Counted from the first letter of the stretch, positions 34,080 to 43,913 are shown. The stretch is DNA of 64,000 nt from JAJEEA01 sp965243615 (GCA_965243615.1 CBDEVO010000003.1:1674001-1738000), one strand, 5' to 3'. Translations and numbers: made by a program. Notes: generated from the letters alone by a model not told the origin.

Positions 34080-36521
34080 GTGGCTGACTACAAACTGCTC
34101 GGAAAGAACTACCAGACGCCCGACCTCTACGCGAAGGTCACCGGGCGGTCGCGGTACGCCGAGGACCATCGGGCCGAGGGCATGGTCTTCGCGAAGCTGC
34201 TCTCCAGCCCCATGCCGCACGCGCGCGTGCGGTCCATCAACGCCGACGCGGCCCTGGCCCTTCCCGGCGTCGTGGGCATCCTGACCCCCGACGATCTGCC
34301 GGAAGAGGCCCAGGCCCCGAACGAGGCCGCGCTCACGATGGAGCCGCGCTACGAGGGCGAGCCGATTCTCGCCGTCGCCGCGGTCAGCGAGCAGATCGCG
34401 TCGGACGCGATCGAGCTGATCGACATCGACCTCGAGCCGCTCGAGTTCGTGCTCGATCCCCTCGACAGCCTCAAGCCGGGCGGCCCGAACGCCCGTAGCG
34501 AGGGCAACACCACCATCGGCCGCGAGCTCGGTGAGATCAAGTGGACCGCGGCGGATCTGGCCGGTCTGGCGGCGGGCGAGATCCCGATGGACGCCGAGGC
34601 CGCCCAGGAGTGGTCGTTCGGCGACCTCGAGGCTGGGTTCGCCGAGGCCGACATCATCGTCGAGGAGCACTCCTACAACCAGTCGACGTCGCACCAGCCG
34701 CTCGAGAGCCGGACGACGATGGCGTACTGGGAGGACGGCAAGCTCTACATCTATCCCTCCGTCCAGAGCACCGCGCGCGCCGTGGGGCCGATGGCGCGGT
34801 GGGCGGGCGTCGAGCCGTCCAACGTCATCCTGATCAACGAGTTCACGGGCGGCGGGTTCGGCGGCAAAATCAGCGGTTACGTGCACGCGCAGATTCCCAT
34901 CCTGCTGTCGAAGAAGATCGGCAGGCCGGTCATGATGCGCATCACGCGGCGCGAGGAGAACATGATCGGCCGCGGGCGCCCCGGCGTCCAGGCCCGCATC
35001 CGGCTCGGGATGCGCGCCGACGGCCGCATCACCGCCCTCGACATCCACGGCATCGGCGACCAGGGGCCCTACGGGCGTTCCGGCGACGCCATGAACGTGG
35101 CGGGCATCGGGTCGCTCTGCTACCAGCCGCTGGCCTGTCGCATGCGTGGCACCAACGTCTACACCAACACCCCGCCGCGTGGTCCGCAGCGGGCGCCGGG
35201 CGGCGTGCAGTCGATGACCATGCTCGAGCCCATCATCCAGAAGGCGGCGAAGCTGCTGGGGCTCGACCAGGTCGAGGTGCACAAGATCAACGCGCCGGAA
35301 GGCCAGGCGCGGTTCGGCCCGCCGGGGCTCAACGGCGAGCAGGGCAACGTGTCGAGCGCGTTCGCCCGGGAGGCGATCGACATCGGTGCCGAGCTCTTCA
35401 ACTGGGAGGAGCGCAAGGAGCGCAGCGGCCAGCGCAACGGCTCGAAGGTCACCGGCGTCGGCATGACGCTGAGCGCCTACTCGGCCGGCGCCTCCGGGGT
35501 CGACGGCCTGTTCGTGCTCAGGCCCGACGGCCGCCTCTACATCCAGTCCGGCGTCGGCAACCTCGGCACGGGGTCGGCCTTCGACACCATGCGGGCGGCG
35601 GCCGAGGGGCTGGACATGCCCTGGGAGAAGTGCGAGGTCGCCTGGGGCGACACCAGCCGGCACCTGCCCTGGAGCTGCTCGCAGGGCGGCAGCTCGACGA
35701 CCCACGCCCACACGCGGGCGAACTGGGCAGCCGTGGCGGACGCCAAGCTCAAGATGCAGGAGATCGCCGCGCAGGATCTCGGGGGCGCTCCCGAGGACTA
35801 CGAGATCGGCGGCGAGCGCGTCTACCGCCGGGGCAACCGGTCGCAGGGCCTGAGCTTCGCGAGAGTCGCGCAGCGGGCCATCGACCTCGGCGGCCGGTAC
35901 GACGGGCACGAGCTCCCCGAGGACATCAACGGGATGACCACCGCGTCGGCGACCGCGCTGGCGGGGCAGGGGCTCATGGGCGTCGCCAAGGACAACTACG
36001 AGGAAGGCGGCCGTCGCATGTCGTTCGTGGCCGGCTTCGCCGAGGTCGAGGTCGACATCGAGACCGGCAACATCAAGATCGTCGACTACGCGGCGGGGTC
36101 CGACGCGGGCACCATCCTGCATCCCAAGACCTACGAAGGGCAGATCTTCGGCGGGGCGATTCAAGGGTTCTCCGTCGCCCTGGCCTCGAAGTGGGTCTAC
36201 GACCGGCAGTGGGGCCTGATGGTGGCCAAGCGGTTCTACAGCAACCGGCCTCCGGGCATGCTGGACGTGCCGCACGAGGCGCCCATGAAGTGGGGCAACG
36301 CCGACCTGCCCGATCCCTTCAACCCGCTCGGCGCGAAGGGCATCGGCGAGGCGGCGCAGGGGGCCGGGTCCGGTGCGGTCGCCAACGCCATCGCCGACGC
36401 GCTCGAGTCGCTGGGCGAGGGCAACGGCGACTTCCACCGCTCGCCGGTGACACGCGACATGATTCTGACGAAGCTCGAGCAGGCCCCGACGGGTCATGAT
36501 CGGCTGACGGCCCACGTCTGA
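34080..36521 (+). CDS. Mo hydroxylase large subunit, molybdopterin-binding (CoxL/XdhA-like)
   Basis: 813-residue catalytic subunit. It begins with KVTGRSRYAEDHRAEGMVFAK, typical of the family, contains the GGGFGGK loop, the TPPRGPQRAPGG arginine segment, and near the end GAKGIGEAAQGAG with the catalytic Glu that deprotonates the Mo-bound water. There is no CoxL-specific C-S-F-R motif, so it is not CO dehydrogenase; an aldehyde, aromatic or N-heterocyclic substrate is likelier. It starts at GTG one base after the small subunit, and the FAD subunit follows after 19 bases. No signal peptide of its own. Confidence 0.92.
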   Translation: MADYKLLGKNYQTPDLYAKVTGRSRYAEDHRAEGMVFAKLLSSPMPHARVRSINADAALALPGVVGILTPDDLPEEAQAPNEAALTMEPRYEGEPILAVAAVSEQIASDAIELIDIDLEPLEFVLDPLDSLKPGGPNARSEGNTTIGRELGEIKWTAADLAGLAAGEIPMDAEAAQEWSFGDLEAGFAEADIIVEEHSYNQSTSHQPLESRTTMAYWEDGKLYIYPSVQSTARAVGPMARWAGVEPSNVILINEFTGGGFGGKISGYVHAQIPILLSKKIGRPVMMRITRREENMIGRGRPGVQARIRLGMRADGRITALDIHGIGDQGPYGRSGDAMNVAGIGSLCYQPLACRMRGTNVYTNTPPRGPQRAPGGVQSMTMLEPIIQKAAKLLGLDQVEVHKINAPEGQARFGPPGLNGEQGNVSSAFAREAIDIGAELFNWEERKERSGQRNGSKVTGVGMTLSAYSAGASGVDGLFVLRPDGRLYIQSGVGNLGTGSAFDTMRAAAEGLDMPWEKCEVAWGDTSRHLPWSCSQGGSSTTHAHTRANWAAVADAKLKMQEIAAQDLGGAPEDYEIGGERVYRRGNRSQGLSFARVAQRAIDLGGRYDGHELPEDINGMTTASATALAGQGLMGVAKDNYEEGGRRMSFVAGFAEVEVDIETGNIKIVDYAAGSDAGTILHPKTYEGQIFGGAIQGFSVALASKWVYDRQWGLMVAKRFYSNRPPGMLDVPHEAPMKWGNADLPDPFNPLGAKGIGEAAQGAGSGAVANAIADALESLGEGNGDFHRSPVTRDMILTKLEQAPTGHDRLTAHV

Positions 36522-36540
36522 GGAAGGGGAGGCGATCACC

Positions 36541-37554
36541 ATGAAGGGCGTTATTCGCGACGTAATACCTCAACTCGAGCTGTTTCAGCCGAACAGCGCG
36601 GACGACGCGCTGGCGCTGCTGGCCGAGCACGGGTCCGATGCCTGGGTGTACGCCGGCGGGCTCGACACGCTCGACTGGTTCAAGGACCGGGTGAAGCGGC
36701 CGCGGGTGGTCGTGGACCTCGGCGGCATCGACTCAATGCGCGAGATCCGGACGACCGCCGACGGAATCGAGATCGGGGCGATGGCCCGGCTCATCGACGT
36801 GGTCAACCACCCCGACATCCAGGCCCGGTTCCCGGCCCTGGCGTTCTCGGCCAAGACGGCCGCGTCGCCGCAGATCCGGAACCAGGGCACCATCGGCGGC
36901 AACGTGGGGCAGGACACCCGCTGCTGGTACTACCGGGACGGCTGGACCTGCTATCGGGCCGGCGGCAACATCTGCTACGCCAGCCCCCCGACCGCGATGA
37001 ACCGCGAGCACTGCATCCTCGGTGCGAGCCGGTGCGTCGCCGTCAACCCGTCCGACACCGCGCCGGTGCTCGTGGCCCTCGACGCCGAGATGGTCATCCG
37101 GCGGGGCCGCGCGGAGCGGGTGGTTCCGGCCCGGGACTTCTTCGTGGGTCCGGAGATCGACATCGAGCGGATGACCGCGCTCGAGCCCGGCGACCTGCTG
37201 ATGTCGATTCGCGTGCCGTCGACGTGGGCGGGGACGCGGGTCTACTTCGAGAAGGTCCGTGACCGCGACACGTGGGACTTCGCCCTCGTCAACGTGGCGA
37301 CCGCCCTGCGCGAGAGCGGTGGCGTCATCCAGGACGCCCGCGTCGTCGTCAACGGCGTGGCCCCGACCCCGGTCCGGCTGACCGCGGTCGAGAACGCCAT
37401 CCGCGGGCAGGCCCGCAACGAGCAGACCGCGAACCGGGCCGGCGACATCTCCACCCAGGGGACGGCGGCGCTGGCCCAGAACGGGTTCAAGGTCAACCTG
37501 ATGCGGAACCTGGTGCGGCGGTCCATCCGCGACGAGCCCATGAACGAGGTGTAG
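36541..37554 (+). CDS. Mo hydroxylase FAD subunit with Cys-rich insert
   Basis: 337-residue FAD-binding subunit. FAD motifs VYAGGLDTL and TIGGNVGQDTR are present. Directly after the second motif comes a cysteine cluster, C128, C137, C145, C158 and C165 (RCWYYRDGWTCYRAGGNICY onward), like the insert that holds a [4Fe-4S] cluster in PaoB/YagS and 4-hydroxybenzoyl-CoA reductase. The extra cluster is inferred from spacing. The gene closes the operon and is followed by a strong hairpin. Confidence 0.9.
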   Translation: MKGVIRDVIPQLELFQPNSADDALALLAEHGSDAWVYAGGLDTLDWFKDRVKRPRVVVDLGGIDSMREIRTTADGIEIGAMARLIDVVNHPDIQARFPALAFSAKTAASPQIRNQGTIGGNVGQDTRCWYYRDGWTCYRAGGNICYASPPTAMNREHCILGASRCVAVNPSDTAPVLVALDAEMVIRRGRAERVVPARDFFVGPEIDIERMTALEPGDLLMSIRVPSTWAGTRVYFEKVRDRDTWDFALVNVATALRESGGVIQDARVVVNGVAPTPVRLTAVENAIRGQARNEQTANRAGDISTQGTAALAQNGFKVNLMRNLVRRSIRDEPMNEV

Positions 37555-37584
37555 CGAAGCGCTTCGTTCGACCGGGAACGATTG

Positions 37585-37614
37585 AAGGGCCGGGCCCCGA
37601 TGGGCTCGGCCCTT
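37585..37614 (+). terminator. Intrinsic terminator of the Mo hydroxylase operon
   Basis: AAGGGCCGGGCCC, loop CGAT, GGGCTCGGCCCTT: a 13-bp stem with one mismatch, 30 bases after the FAD-subunit stop, followed by CGCTTT. Confidence 0.75.
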
Positions 37615-37793
37615 CGCTTTGTACAACGCCGGCGCGGTCGCCACTGCCGGCCGGCGCGGTCCTGCCCGGTTCGGGCCGTGCGCAGGGAGCCCGCGAGCGG
37701 GAATGGCGCCGCCTGGCCGAGCACGACGCGCCCTGCCGTCGGACCGTCCCGGATGCGGTAGACTACGGTTTCGCACCGAAGGGAGGTTGGGCG

Positions 37794-38324
37794 ATGGGAG
37801 CTCAGGGCAAGGGAACGATCCGCGGACAGTCACGGCGGCGGTTCATCCGCCAGGCCCTCGGCGGCGGGCTCGGGGCGTCGGTGGCCGGTGTGGCCGCCGG
37901 CGGGGCGCGTCCCGCCGCGCAGGTGGGCGGCCCGATACGATCGTTCGACCACGTGGCGGTGCCGATGCGGAGCACCGAGGCCATGGTTCGGTTCTACCGG
38001 TCGCTCGGCTTCGGCGTGATGGAGGGCGAGCGCATCTGCTCGGTGCACTTCGGCGACAGCAAGATCAACTTCCACCGGCCGGTGGCGTGGGAGGACGCGA
38101 GCTTCACTCTGCGCGCCCCCGCCGCGGTGCCGCCGTGCGGCGACTTCTGCTTCGTCTGGGACGGCACCGAGGCGGCACTGGAGGAGCTGCTGGAGGAGGC
38201 GGGTGCGGAGGTGATAGAGGGGCCGGCGCCCCGCACCGGCGGCCGCGACGGCGGCACCGCCGTGGGCACCAGCCGCTACATCCGCGATCCGGACGACAAT
38301 CTGCTGGAGTTCATCGTCTACTGA
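37794..38324 (+). CDS. Tat-exported single-domain VOC protein
   Basis: 176 residues. A twin-arginine signal (SRRRFIRQALGGGLGASVAG) leads into one VOC domain starting SFDHVAVPMRSTEAMVRFYR and ending RYIRDPDDNLLEFIVY, with the C-terminal metal-binding Glu. GGGAGG lies seven bases before ATG 37794. It follows the terminator of the Mo hydroxylase operon, so it is a separate unit. Closest in look to lactoylglutathione-lyase-like proteins; substrate unknown. Confidence 0.85.
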   Translation: MGAQGKGTIRGQSRRRFIRQALGGGLGASVAGVAAGGARPAAQVGGPIRSFDHVAVPMRSTEAMVRFYRSLGFGVMEGERICSVHFGDSKINFHRPVAWEDASFTLRAPAAVPPCGDFCFVWDGTEAALEELLEEAGAEVIEGPAPRTGGRDGGTAVGTSRYIRDPDDNLLEFIVY

Positions 38325-38501
38325 TCCGAAAGCCGCTCGCTGCCCTTGCGGATCGGATCCGGGTCCCGGCGGAGCTCCAGGCTGAGCCGAAAGCGACGAT
38401 TGGCGGGAGCCGGCTCAATCCGGTCGTTTCAAGGACCCGGGCTCGATCGGGTCGTCGGATGGCCCTCGGTGTCCCCGGGCTCAGAGCCCGCCGTTGCGGA
38501 T

Positions 38502-39254
38502 ATGCCGATGCCGGGAACGTTGCGCGGCCTTGCGATTGGTTTGGCGACCGCCTGCCTGGCGTGCGGTCCGGGACCATCCTCACCCGGGGGGGAGCGCGAA
38601 CCCCTGTGGATCGCGGCCGTGCAGACGAGCGGCGCCCTGATTCCCTTTGCCCGCCATGGCGACGGCGGCTGGGACCTTCCCTGGCCCGCCCCGTTCGACG
38701 CCGAGACCGGCGCCCCCGATGACGGGGGGGAGGTGGTCCCGACGCCCCGGCCGGCCGGCGAAGCACGGTCGCTGCCGATGCCCCCCGTCGAGCAGGACTC
38801 CCGGGGCGGCAGAATCGCCGCGCCGATGCAGTGGCGCTTCTACTCGCAGACCGAGCAAGGCTCGGCGCTCACGGTGGCGAGGCTGATGCTGGCCGAGGCC
38901 CACTGCATGATGAGTTGGGCACTGGGTTTCGGCGAGCGCGAGCTGCCTCGCGTCGAGGGGACGCGGGATGTCGCCGGGGTGGCGTTCAATCACCCCCTCG
39001 AGGTCGTGTCGGCCGAGGAGGAGATTCCCGGGCTCGACCGGATACGCGCCGAACTGGGGTTGGTCGACGTTGCCGGCCTCGACGACCCGATGCAGTCGAG
39101 ACGTTTCGTCTGGCTGGGCTTCTATCGGCTGGACGGCGGCGGCATCATCGGCGTCGTGAACGACCGCGGCGACGAGGGCGCGAGCTGGCTGGTGGTGGAG
39201 ATCGACGGCGACGAGGGCCGCATCGCACACCGCGTCTTCGGCGGCGGCTGCTGA
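38502..39254 (+). CDS. Putative lipoprotein of unknown function
   Basis: About 250 residues. A lipoprotein signal (LRGLAIGLATACLACGPG, lipobox Cys) comes first, then a proline-rich linker and a folded domain with EAHCMMSWALGFGERELPRV and RFVWLGFYRLDGGGIIGVVN. I do not recognise the family. ATG 38502 or 38508 would both serve; the longer in-frame start lacks a signal peptide. It faces the outer-membrane protein gene at 39423 tail to tail across a 168-base gap with GC-rich palindromes. Confidence 0.65.
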   Translation: MPMPGTLRGLAIGLATACLACGPGPSSPGGEREPLWIAAVQTSGALIPFARHGDGGWDLPWPAPFDAETGAPDDGGEVVPTPRPAGEARSLPMPPVEQDSRGGRIAAPMQWRFYSQTEQGSALTVARLMLAEAHCMMSWALGFGERELPRVEGTRDVAGVAFNHPLEVVSAEEEIPGLDRIRAELGLVDVAGLDDPMQSRRFVWLGFYRLDGGGIIGVVNDRGDEGASWLVVEIDGDEGRIAHRVFGGGC

Positions 39255-39422
39255 TACGCCGTCGCCCGCCGGGAGCCGCGGGGATCTCGGCGGGACGCCC
39301 GCGCGGGCCTCTCTGCCTCCCGGCGGCGTACCCGGACCGGATCGCCGACTGGATGGCGCGCAAGCCGATCGGGTCGCTGGCCCCGAGAGAGTCCCCTCAC
39401 GGCGCCACCTACCGCGGCGGCG

Positions 39423-40625
39423 TCAGAAGAACCAGGTGAGCGACACGTAGCCGACGGCGCTGAGCAGGCCGTAGGCGGAGGGCAGGAGCTGGCCGGCGGT
39501 CGGGGTGTCGTCGCCGACGCCGAAGAAGATGCCGCCGGCGATGGACGTTTCGTCGCCGGCGGAGTAGGAGAAGCTCGGCGCCACGATGGCGCTCCGGTCG
39601 TTGAGGTTCCAGAGCCAGAGACCGGCGATGCTCAGCAGCGGGTGGATCTGGTAGGACGCCTGCACCGCCGCCTCGTCGCGGCCGTACACCTGGTACTCGG
39701 CGCGGAGGAACTCCGGAGACTGGAAGACGCGGAAGAAGTCCTCCGGCCCGGCGGCGCCGCGGCCGTCGTGCTGGTACTCGACGACGAGGCCCATGTCGCG
39801 GCCATAGACACTCAGCCGCCGGTCGAGGCCGATCGTGCCCCGACCGGTGACGTCGCCCTGGAACTCCCTCACCACCGCCTCGAACCGGATCGCCCAGGCC
39901 CCCAGCCCACCCGCGGTGCCGAACGCGCCGGCCGCGTCGCCGTAGAGGGTGCCGCCCCACCCCGAGACCTCCCAGTTCCGCCAGGTGGTGAGGCCGCGCG
40001 CCAGCACCGTCGTTTCCTCGCCGACGAGGGTGCGACTGGGCCGGAACACGACGTCGATCTCGCTCAGCGGACCGGGGTAGATGCGGGCGCGCGCGGCGTC
40101 GATGCCGCCCCGGTAGACGCGGAAGGGGTCGGCGGGGCTGAACGGGATGAACGGGTCGGCGGGGGTGAGGAACAGGGTGGTGCCCCACGACACCGCCTGT
40201 CGGCCGACGCTCACCTCGACCGTGTCGTTCGGCTGCCACGCGACGTTGAGGCGGTCGAGCCGATGCAGCCACCGGAAGTGGTCCTGGTCGACGCCGGTCC
40301 ACTGGAGGTCGAACCACTCGCCCCCCGCGGGGACCGCGCCCAGCCCGCCCAGGAGGCTGAAGTCGGTGTCGTCCTGGCGCACGGTGAGGGCGTGGTCGTA
40401 GGCGATCTCCACCGCGAAGGGGCCGAACACCGGTTCGGTCGTCAGCCTCAGCCGGTTGAAGACGCTGGCGCTGGCGTTGCCGAAGAGCGTCGGGCCGGCG
40501 AACAGGGGAACGGTCTGGAGGTAGCCGGTCAGCCAGCTCGACTGGGCGCGGGCGGGACCCGGACCGAGCGCGGCCATGGTGAGCACCGCGCCGGCGACGA
40601 GCAACCCGCGCACGCGGGGGGTCAT
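39423..40625 (-). CDS. Outer-membrane beta-barrel protein, ABC-transporter-linked
   Basis: 400-residue protein with a signal peptide (LLVAGAVLTMAALGPGPARA) and alternating amphipathic strands ending in LSAVGYVSLTWFF, an aromatic C-terminus recognised by the Bam machinery. It resembles uncharacterised porin-like proteins that follow MacB/Lol-type transporter genes. The start overlaps the ATPase stop in ATGA, so the two are coupled. Likely the outer-membrane end of an export route that also includes the permeases and the LolA-like carrier upstream. Confidence 0.75.
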   Translation of the reverse strand: MTPRVRGLLVAGAVLTMAALGPGPARAQSSWLTGYLQTVPLFAGPTLFGNASASVFNRLRLTTEPVFGPFAVEIAYDHALTVRQDDTDFSLLGGLGAVPAGGEWFDLQWTGVDQDHFRWLHRLDRLNVAWQPNDTVEVSVGRQAVSWGTTLFLTPADPFIPFSPADPFRVYRGGIDAARARIYPGPLSEIDVVFRPSRTLVGEETTVLARGLTTWRNWEVSGWGGTLYGDAAGAFGTAGGLGAWAIRFEAVVREFQGDVTGRGTIGLDRRLSVYGRDMGLVVEYQHDGRGAAGPEDFFRVFQSPEFLRAEYQVYGRDEAAVQASYQIHPLLSIAGLWLWNLNDRSAIVAPSFSYSAGDETSIAGGIFFGVGDDTPTAGQLLPSAYGLLSAVGYVSLTWFF

Positions 40626-41338
40626 GTCCGGGTCTCGTCCGAATCGATTTGGCCGTCGACCATGCGGACGAGGCGCCGGGACCGTTCCATGACGCGGGCG
40701 TCGTGGGTGGCGAAGACGAACGTCACGCCGAGCTCGTGGTTCAGGTCGGCCATGACGTCGAGCAGGGCGGCGCTCGCGGTCGAGTCGAGGTTGGCGGTCG
40801 GCTCGTCGGCGAGCACCAGGGCGGGCCGGCTCGCCACCGCCCGCACCACCGCCACCCGCTGCTGCTGCCCTCCCGACAGCTTCCCGGGCCGGCGGTCCTC
40901 GAGCCCGGTCATGCCCGTCCGCTCGAAGAGCTCGTGCACGCGGGCCCGGCGCTCGTCGGGGGCGACGCCCTGGAGCAGCATCGGGAACTCGGCGTTCTCG
41001 AGCGCCGTCAGCACCGGCAGCAGGTTGTAGGCCTGGAAGACGAAGCCGACCTGGTCGAGGCGGAGCTGGGACAGCTCGCGGTTCGACATCGCGGTCACGT
41101 CCCGGCCCGCCACCTCGACGCGGCCCTCGCTGGGGCGCGTCAGGCCGCCGATGAGGTTGAGGAGCGTCGTCTTGCCCGACCCCGACGGCCCGGCCAGGGC
41201 GGTGAACTCGCCCCGCCCGACGGTGATGCTGACGTCGCGGACCGCCTGCACCTCCTCGGCTTCCTGGTGGAATATCTTCCAGACGCCCTCGGTCCGGACC
41301 GCCGCGGTGTCGGTGTCGCTCATGGAGTCGCTCGCCAT
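40622..41338 (-). CDS. ABC transporter ATPase, LolD/MacB type
   Basis: 238-residue ATP-binding subunit. Walker A GPSGSGKTT, Q-loop FVFQAYNLLPVL, signature LSGGQQQRVA, Walker B LVLADEPTANLD and H-loop FATHD are all intact. The Q-loop and signature are of the MacB/LolD subfamily that powers FtsX-fold permeases. It starts eight bases after permease 2 (an internal ATG at 41323 is an alternative) and overlaps the outer-membrane gene. It drives the two neighbouring permeases. Confidence 0.93.
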   Translation of the reverse strand: MASDSMSDTDTAAVRTEGVWKIFHQEAEEVQAVRDVSITVGRGEFTALAGPSGSGKTTLLNLIGGLTRPSEGRVEVAGRDVTAMSNRELSQLRLDQVGFVFQAYNLLPVLTALENAEFPMLLQGVAPDERRARVHELFERTGMTGLEDRRPGKLSGGQQQRVAVVRAVASRPALVLADEPTANLDSTASAALLDVMADLNHELGVTFVFATHDARVMERSRRLVRMVDGQIDSDETRT

Positions 41339-41346
41339 CGCCGGGG

Positions 41347-42645
41347 TCACCGGTCGAACTTCATCGCCTCGGTCACGTCGAGCCGCGCTGCCCGCAGGGC
41401 GGGATAGACCGACGCGGCCGCGCCGACGAACAGGATGAACAGCAGCACCTGCACCAGGCGCTGGGTCCGCAGCAGCGGGAGGATGATCGGCTCCACGACG
41501 ACGCCCGAGAAGGTCATCTCGTCCATCAGGCCCGAGATGTCCAGGCCGTCGGCGAAGAAGCCCCAGGTGAAGGCGAGCCCGAGGCCGACGCCGATGAAGC
41601 CGCTCGCCGCGGTCAGGGTCAATCCCTCGATGAGCACGATGGTCCCGGTCTGTCCCGGCGTCAGTCCGAGTGCCCGCAGCACCGCGAACTCGCGGCGGCG
41701 GTGCAGCACCGACATCAGCACGGTGTTGACGATGCCGAACGCGATGATCGTGAAGATGAACCCCTGGACCAGATAGTTGCCGAAGTCGTCGATGGCCACC
41801 GCCGCCGCCAGCGCGGGGTTCGCCTCGCGCCAGCCCATCACGCGTGCCTCGCCGCCGGCGACGGGCCCCGCCAGGGCGCGCTCGACGCGCGCCGCCACCC
41901 CGGCCGTCGCGGCGCTGTCGTCGAGCACCACTCCCACGTTGGTGACGTCGCCCGACGATCCCAGCCACTCGTCGGCGGTGGCCAGGGGAATGTGCACCAG
42001 AAGCTGGTCCACCTCGGGCACGCCGGTCCGGAAGATGCCGACCACGCGCAGCAGCTGCCCCGCGATCTCGCGCTCGGCGTCCTGCGCCTGCACCACGAAG
42101 CGCGAGCCGAGCCGCAGATCGAGGCGGTCGACCAGCTCCACCCCGACGTAGGCGGCCAGCCGGTCGTCCGGCTCGAGGTAACGTCCCTCGACCAGCCGAT
42201 CATCGATGGGGCTGAACGCCGCCTCCGCCGCGGGGTCGACGGCGACGATCTGCGCCGGCCGCGAGCCCGCGGCCGAGCTCGCGAGCCCGGCGACGGCGAG
42301 CTTCGCGGTCGTCGCCACGACGCGGAGGGCGACCTCGGGCGACGCGAACGCCTCCTCGGCCGCGCGGCGCACCTCGGCCGGCAGCCGGTCCTCGATGCGC
42401 CGGCTCACCCGGAACCCGGGGCGCTCGATGGTGACGTGCCCCTCGGCGAGCCGGACCCCCGAGTCGATCCACTGCTCGTGAGAGCCGTCGCCGATCGAGA
42501 AGGTGAAGACGAGCAGGGCGCCCCCGACGGTCATCGCCGACGCCGTCAGCACCGTCCGCCGCACGTGGCGGCGCAGGTTGCGCATGGCTAGCAGCACGAG
42601 GACGCGCGTGCGCATCGGGGGGCGCGGGGCGGCGGGTGATGGCAT
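41347..42645 (-). CDS. FtsX/LolC-like ABC permease 2
   Basis: 432-residue permease of the MacB/LolCE fold: N-terminal membrane segment after MRNLRRHVRRTVLTAS, a large periplasmic domain, and a C-terminal triple-span bundle (NYLVQGFIFTIIAFGIVNTV, TGTIVLIEGLTLTAASGFIG, VQVLLFILFVGAAASVYPAL). The HRRREFAVLRALG coupling helix is typical. It starts two bases after permease 1 ends and precedes the ATPase, so the four genes are one operon. Confidence 0.9.
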   Translation of the reverse strand: MPSPAAPRPPMRTRVLVLLAMRNLRRHVRRTVLTASAMTVGGALLVFTFSIGDGSHEQWIDSGVRLAEGHVTIERPGFRVSRRIEDRLPAEVRRAAEEAFASPEVALRVVATTAKLAVAGLASSAAGSRPAQIVAVDPAAEAAFSPIDDRLVEGRYLEPDDRLAAYVGVELVDRLDLRLGSRFVVQAQDAEREIAGQLLRVVGIFRTGVPEVDQLLVHIPLATADEWLGSSGDVTNVGVVLDDSAATAGVAARVERALAGPVAGGEARVMGWREANPALAAAVAIDDFGNYLVQGFIFTIIAFGIVNTVLMSVLHRRREFAVLRALGLTPGQTGTIVLIEGLTLTAASGFIGVGLGLAFTWGFFADGLDISGLMDEMTFSGVVVEPIILPLLRTQRLVQVLLFILFVGAAASVYPALRAARLDVTEAMKFDR

Positions 42646-42647
42646 CG

Positions 42648-43907
42648 TCACAACCCCGACAGCGTGTCGGCCGGCGGCACCCGCGCCGCCTTGGCGGCGG
42701 GATAGAGCGCCGCGACGAGGGCGGTCAGCACGAGCCCGATCGCCGACCACGTCCAACCCGCGGGGTCGTAGCCCACGCGCAGGCTGGGCTCGAGCAGCGC
42801 GCCCTGCAGGGTCACGCTGCCGAAGAGCCACGCCAGGCTGGGGGGCGCAGTGGCCCACCACACCATCAGCGGGAACGTGACGGCCGAGCCGATGGCGAGG
42901 CTGAGGAGGCCGACGGCCGCCGCCTCGGACAGCACCGTGCCCACGACGGCCCTCGGCGTTGCCCCGAGGGCGAGCATGACCGCGAACTCGCGCCGGCGCT
43001 CGAAGGTCGCCATCAGCATGGTGTTGGCGACGCCGAAGCTGGCGATGGCGAAGATGATGATGATGAAAACCCAGTACATCGACTCGGCGAGGCCGACGTA
43101 GTCGACCAACACCGGGTTGAGCACCGTCCAGGACGCCACCTCGATCTCCCGGTCGTCGGCGTCGATCGCCTCGGCGAGGCGCGCGGCGACCGCGTCGGCC
43201 TCGGCCGGGTCGGCGGTGGCGACCGCGATCTCGTGGATGCGGGCGGGATCGAGGTAGATGAGCGCCTGCAGATCGCCGATGGGAAGCACCGCGGTGCGGG
43301 CGTCGAACTCGACGAGCCCGGTCCGAAAGACCCCCGCCACGGTGTAGAGGTCGTTGGCCATCGAGCCGTCGGCCGCCGACCCCACCAGCACCAGCTCGTC
43401 GCCGACGCCGGCCGCGAGCTGCCGGGCCATCTCCTCGCCGATGAGCATCTCAAAGGCGCCGGGCTCGGGCAGCCTTCCGGCGGCCAGCTCGTCGAGGAAG
43501 CGGGTCAGCGTCACCTCGCGCCCGGGATCGACCCCCAGGAACATCCCCGCCGAGGTCGCCTCGCCCGAGCTGACGAGCCCGCCCGCGTACACCCGGGGCG
43601 CCGCCGCCGTCACCCCCTCGTCGGCGTCGATGACCGCGAGCATCGCCTCGACGTCGACGCCCTCGCGCCCGCCGAGGGTGTCGAACATGCTGCGGTCGGG
43701 CCGGTACTCGGCGTCGTGGATCTCGATCTGGCCGCTGACGAGCGAGGTGGCGTTCTCGACGAGCTCGGCCGTGATGCCCCGCGACCAGCCGATCATGAAG
43801 ACGACGGCGAAGAAGCCCACCGCGAGGCCGAGGGCGGTCAGCAGCGTCCGGCGGGGGTTCCGGCCGATGTTGCGCCAGCCGATGCGCGGCCAGGGCCGTT
43901 CGCGCAT
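42648..43907 (-). CDS. FtsX/LolE-like ABC permease 1
   Basis: 419-residue permease related to the next gene downstream. Cytoplasmic start RIGWRNIGRNPRRTLLTALG, periplasmic MacB-PCD-like domain, then a C-terminal bundle (YWVFIIIIFAIASFGVANTM, FERRREFAVMLALG coupling helix). With permease 2 it probably forms a heterodimer like LolCE. It follows the LolA-like gene by six bases. Substrate is not readable from sequence; lipoproteins or lipids are suggested by the LolA-like neighbour. Confidence 0.9.
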   Translation of the reverse strand: MRERPWPRIGWRNIGRNPRRTLLTALGLAVGFFAVVFMIGWSRGITAELVENATSLVSGQIEIHDAEYRPDRSMFDTLGGREGVDVEAMLAVIDADEGVTAAAPRVYAGGLVSSGEATSAGMFLGVDPGREVTLTRFLDELAAGRLPEPGAFEMLIGEEMARQLAAGVGDELVLVGSAADGSMANDLYTVAGVFRTGLVEFDARTAVLPIGDLQALIYLDPARIHEIAVATADPAEADAVAARLAEAIDADDREIEVASWTVLNPVLVDYVGLAESMYWVFIIIIFAIASFGVANTMLMATFERRREFAVMLALGATPRAVVGTVLSEAAAVGLLSLAIGSAVTFPLMVWWATAPPSLAWLFGSVTLQGALLEPSLRVGYDPAGWTWSAIGLVLTALVAALYPAAKAARVPPADTLSGL

Positions 43908-43913
43908 CGGCGG

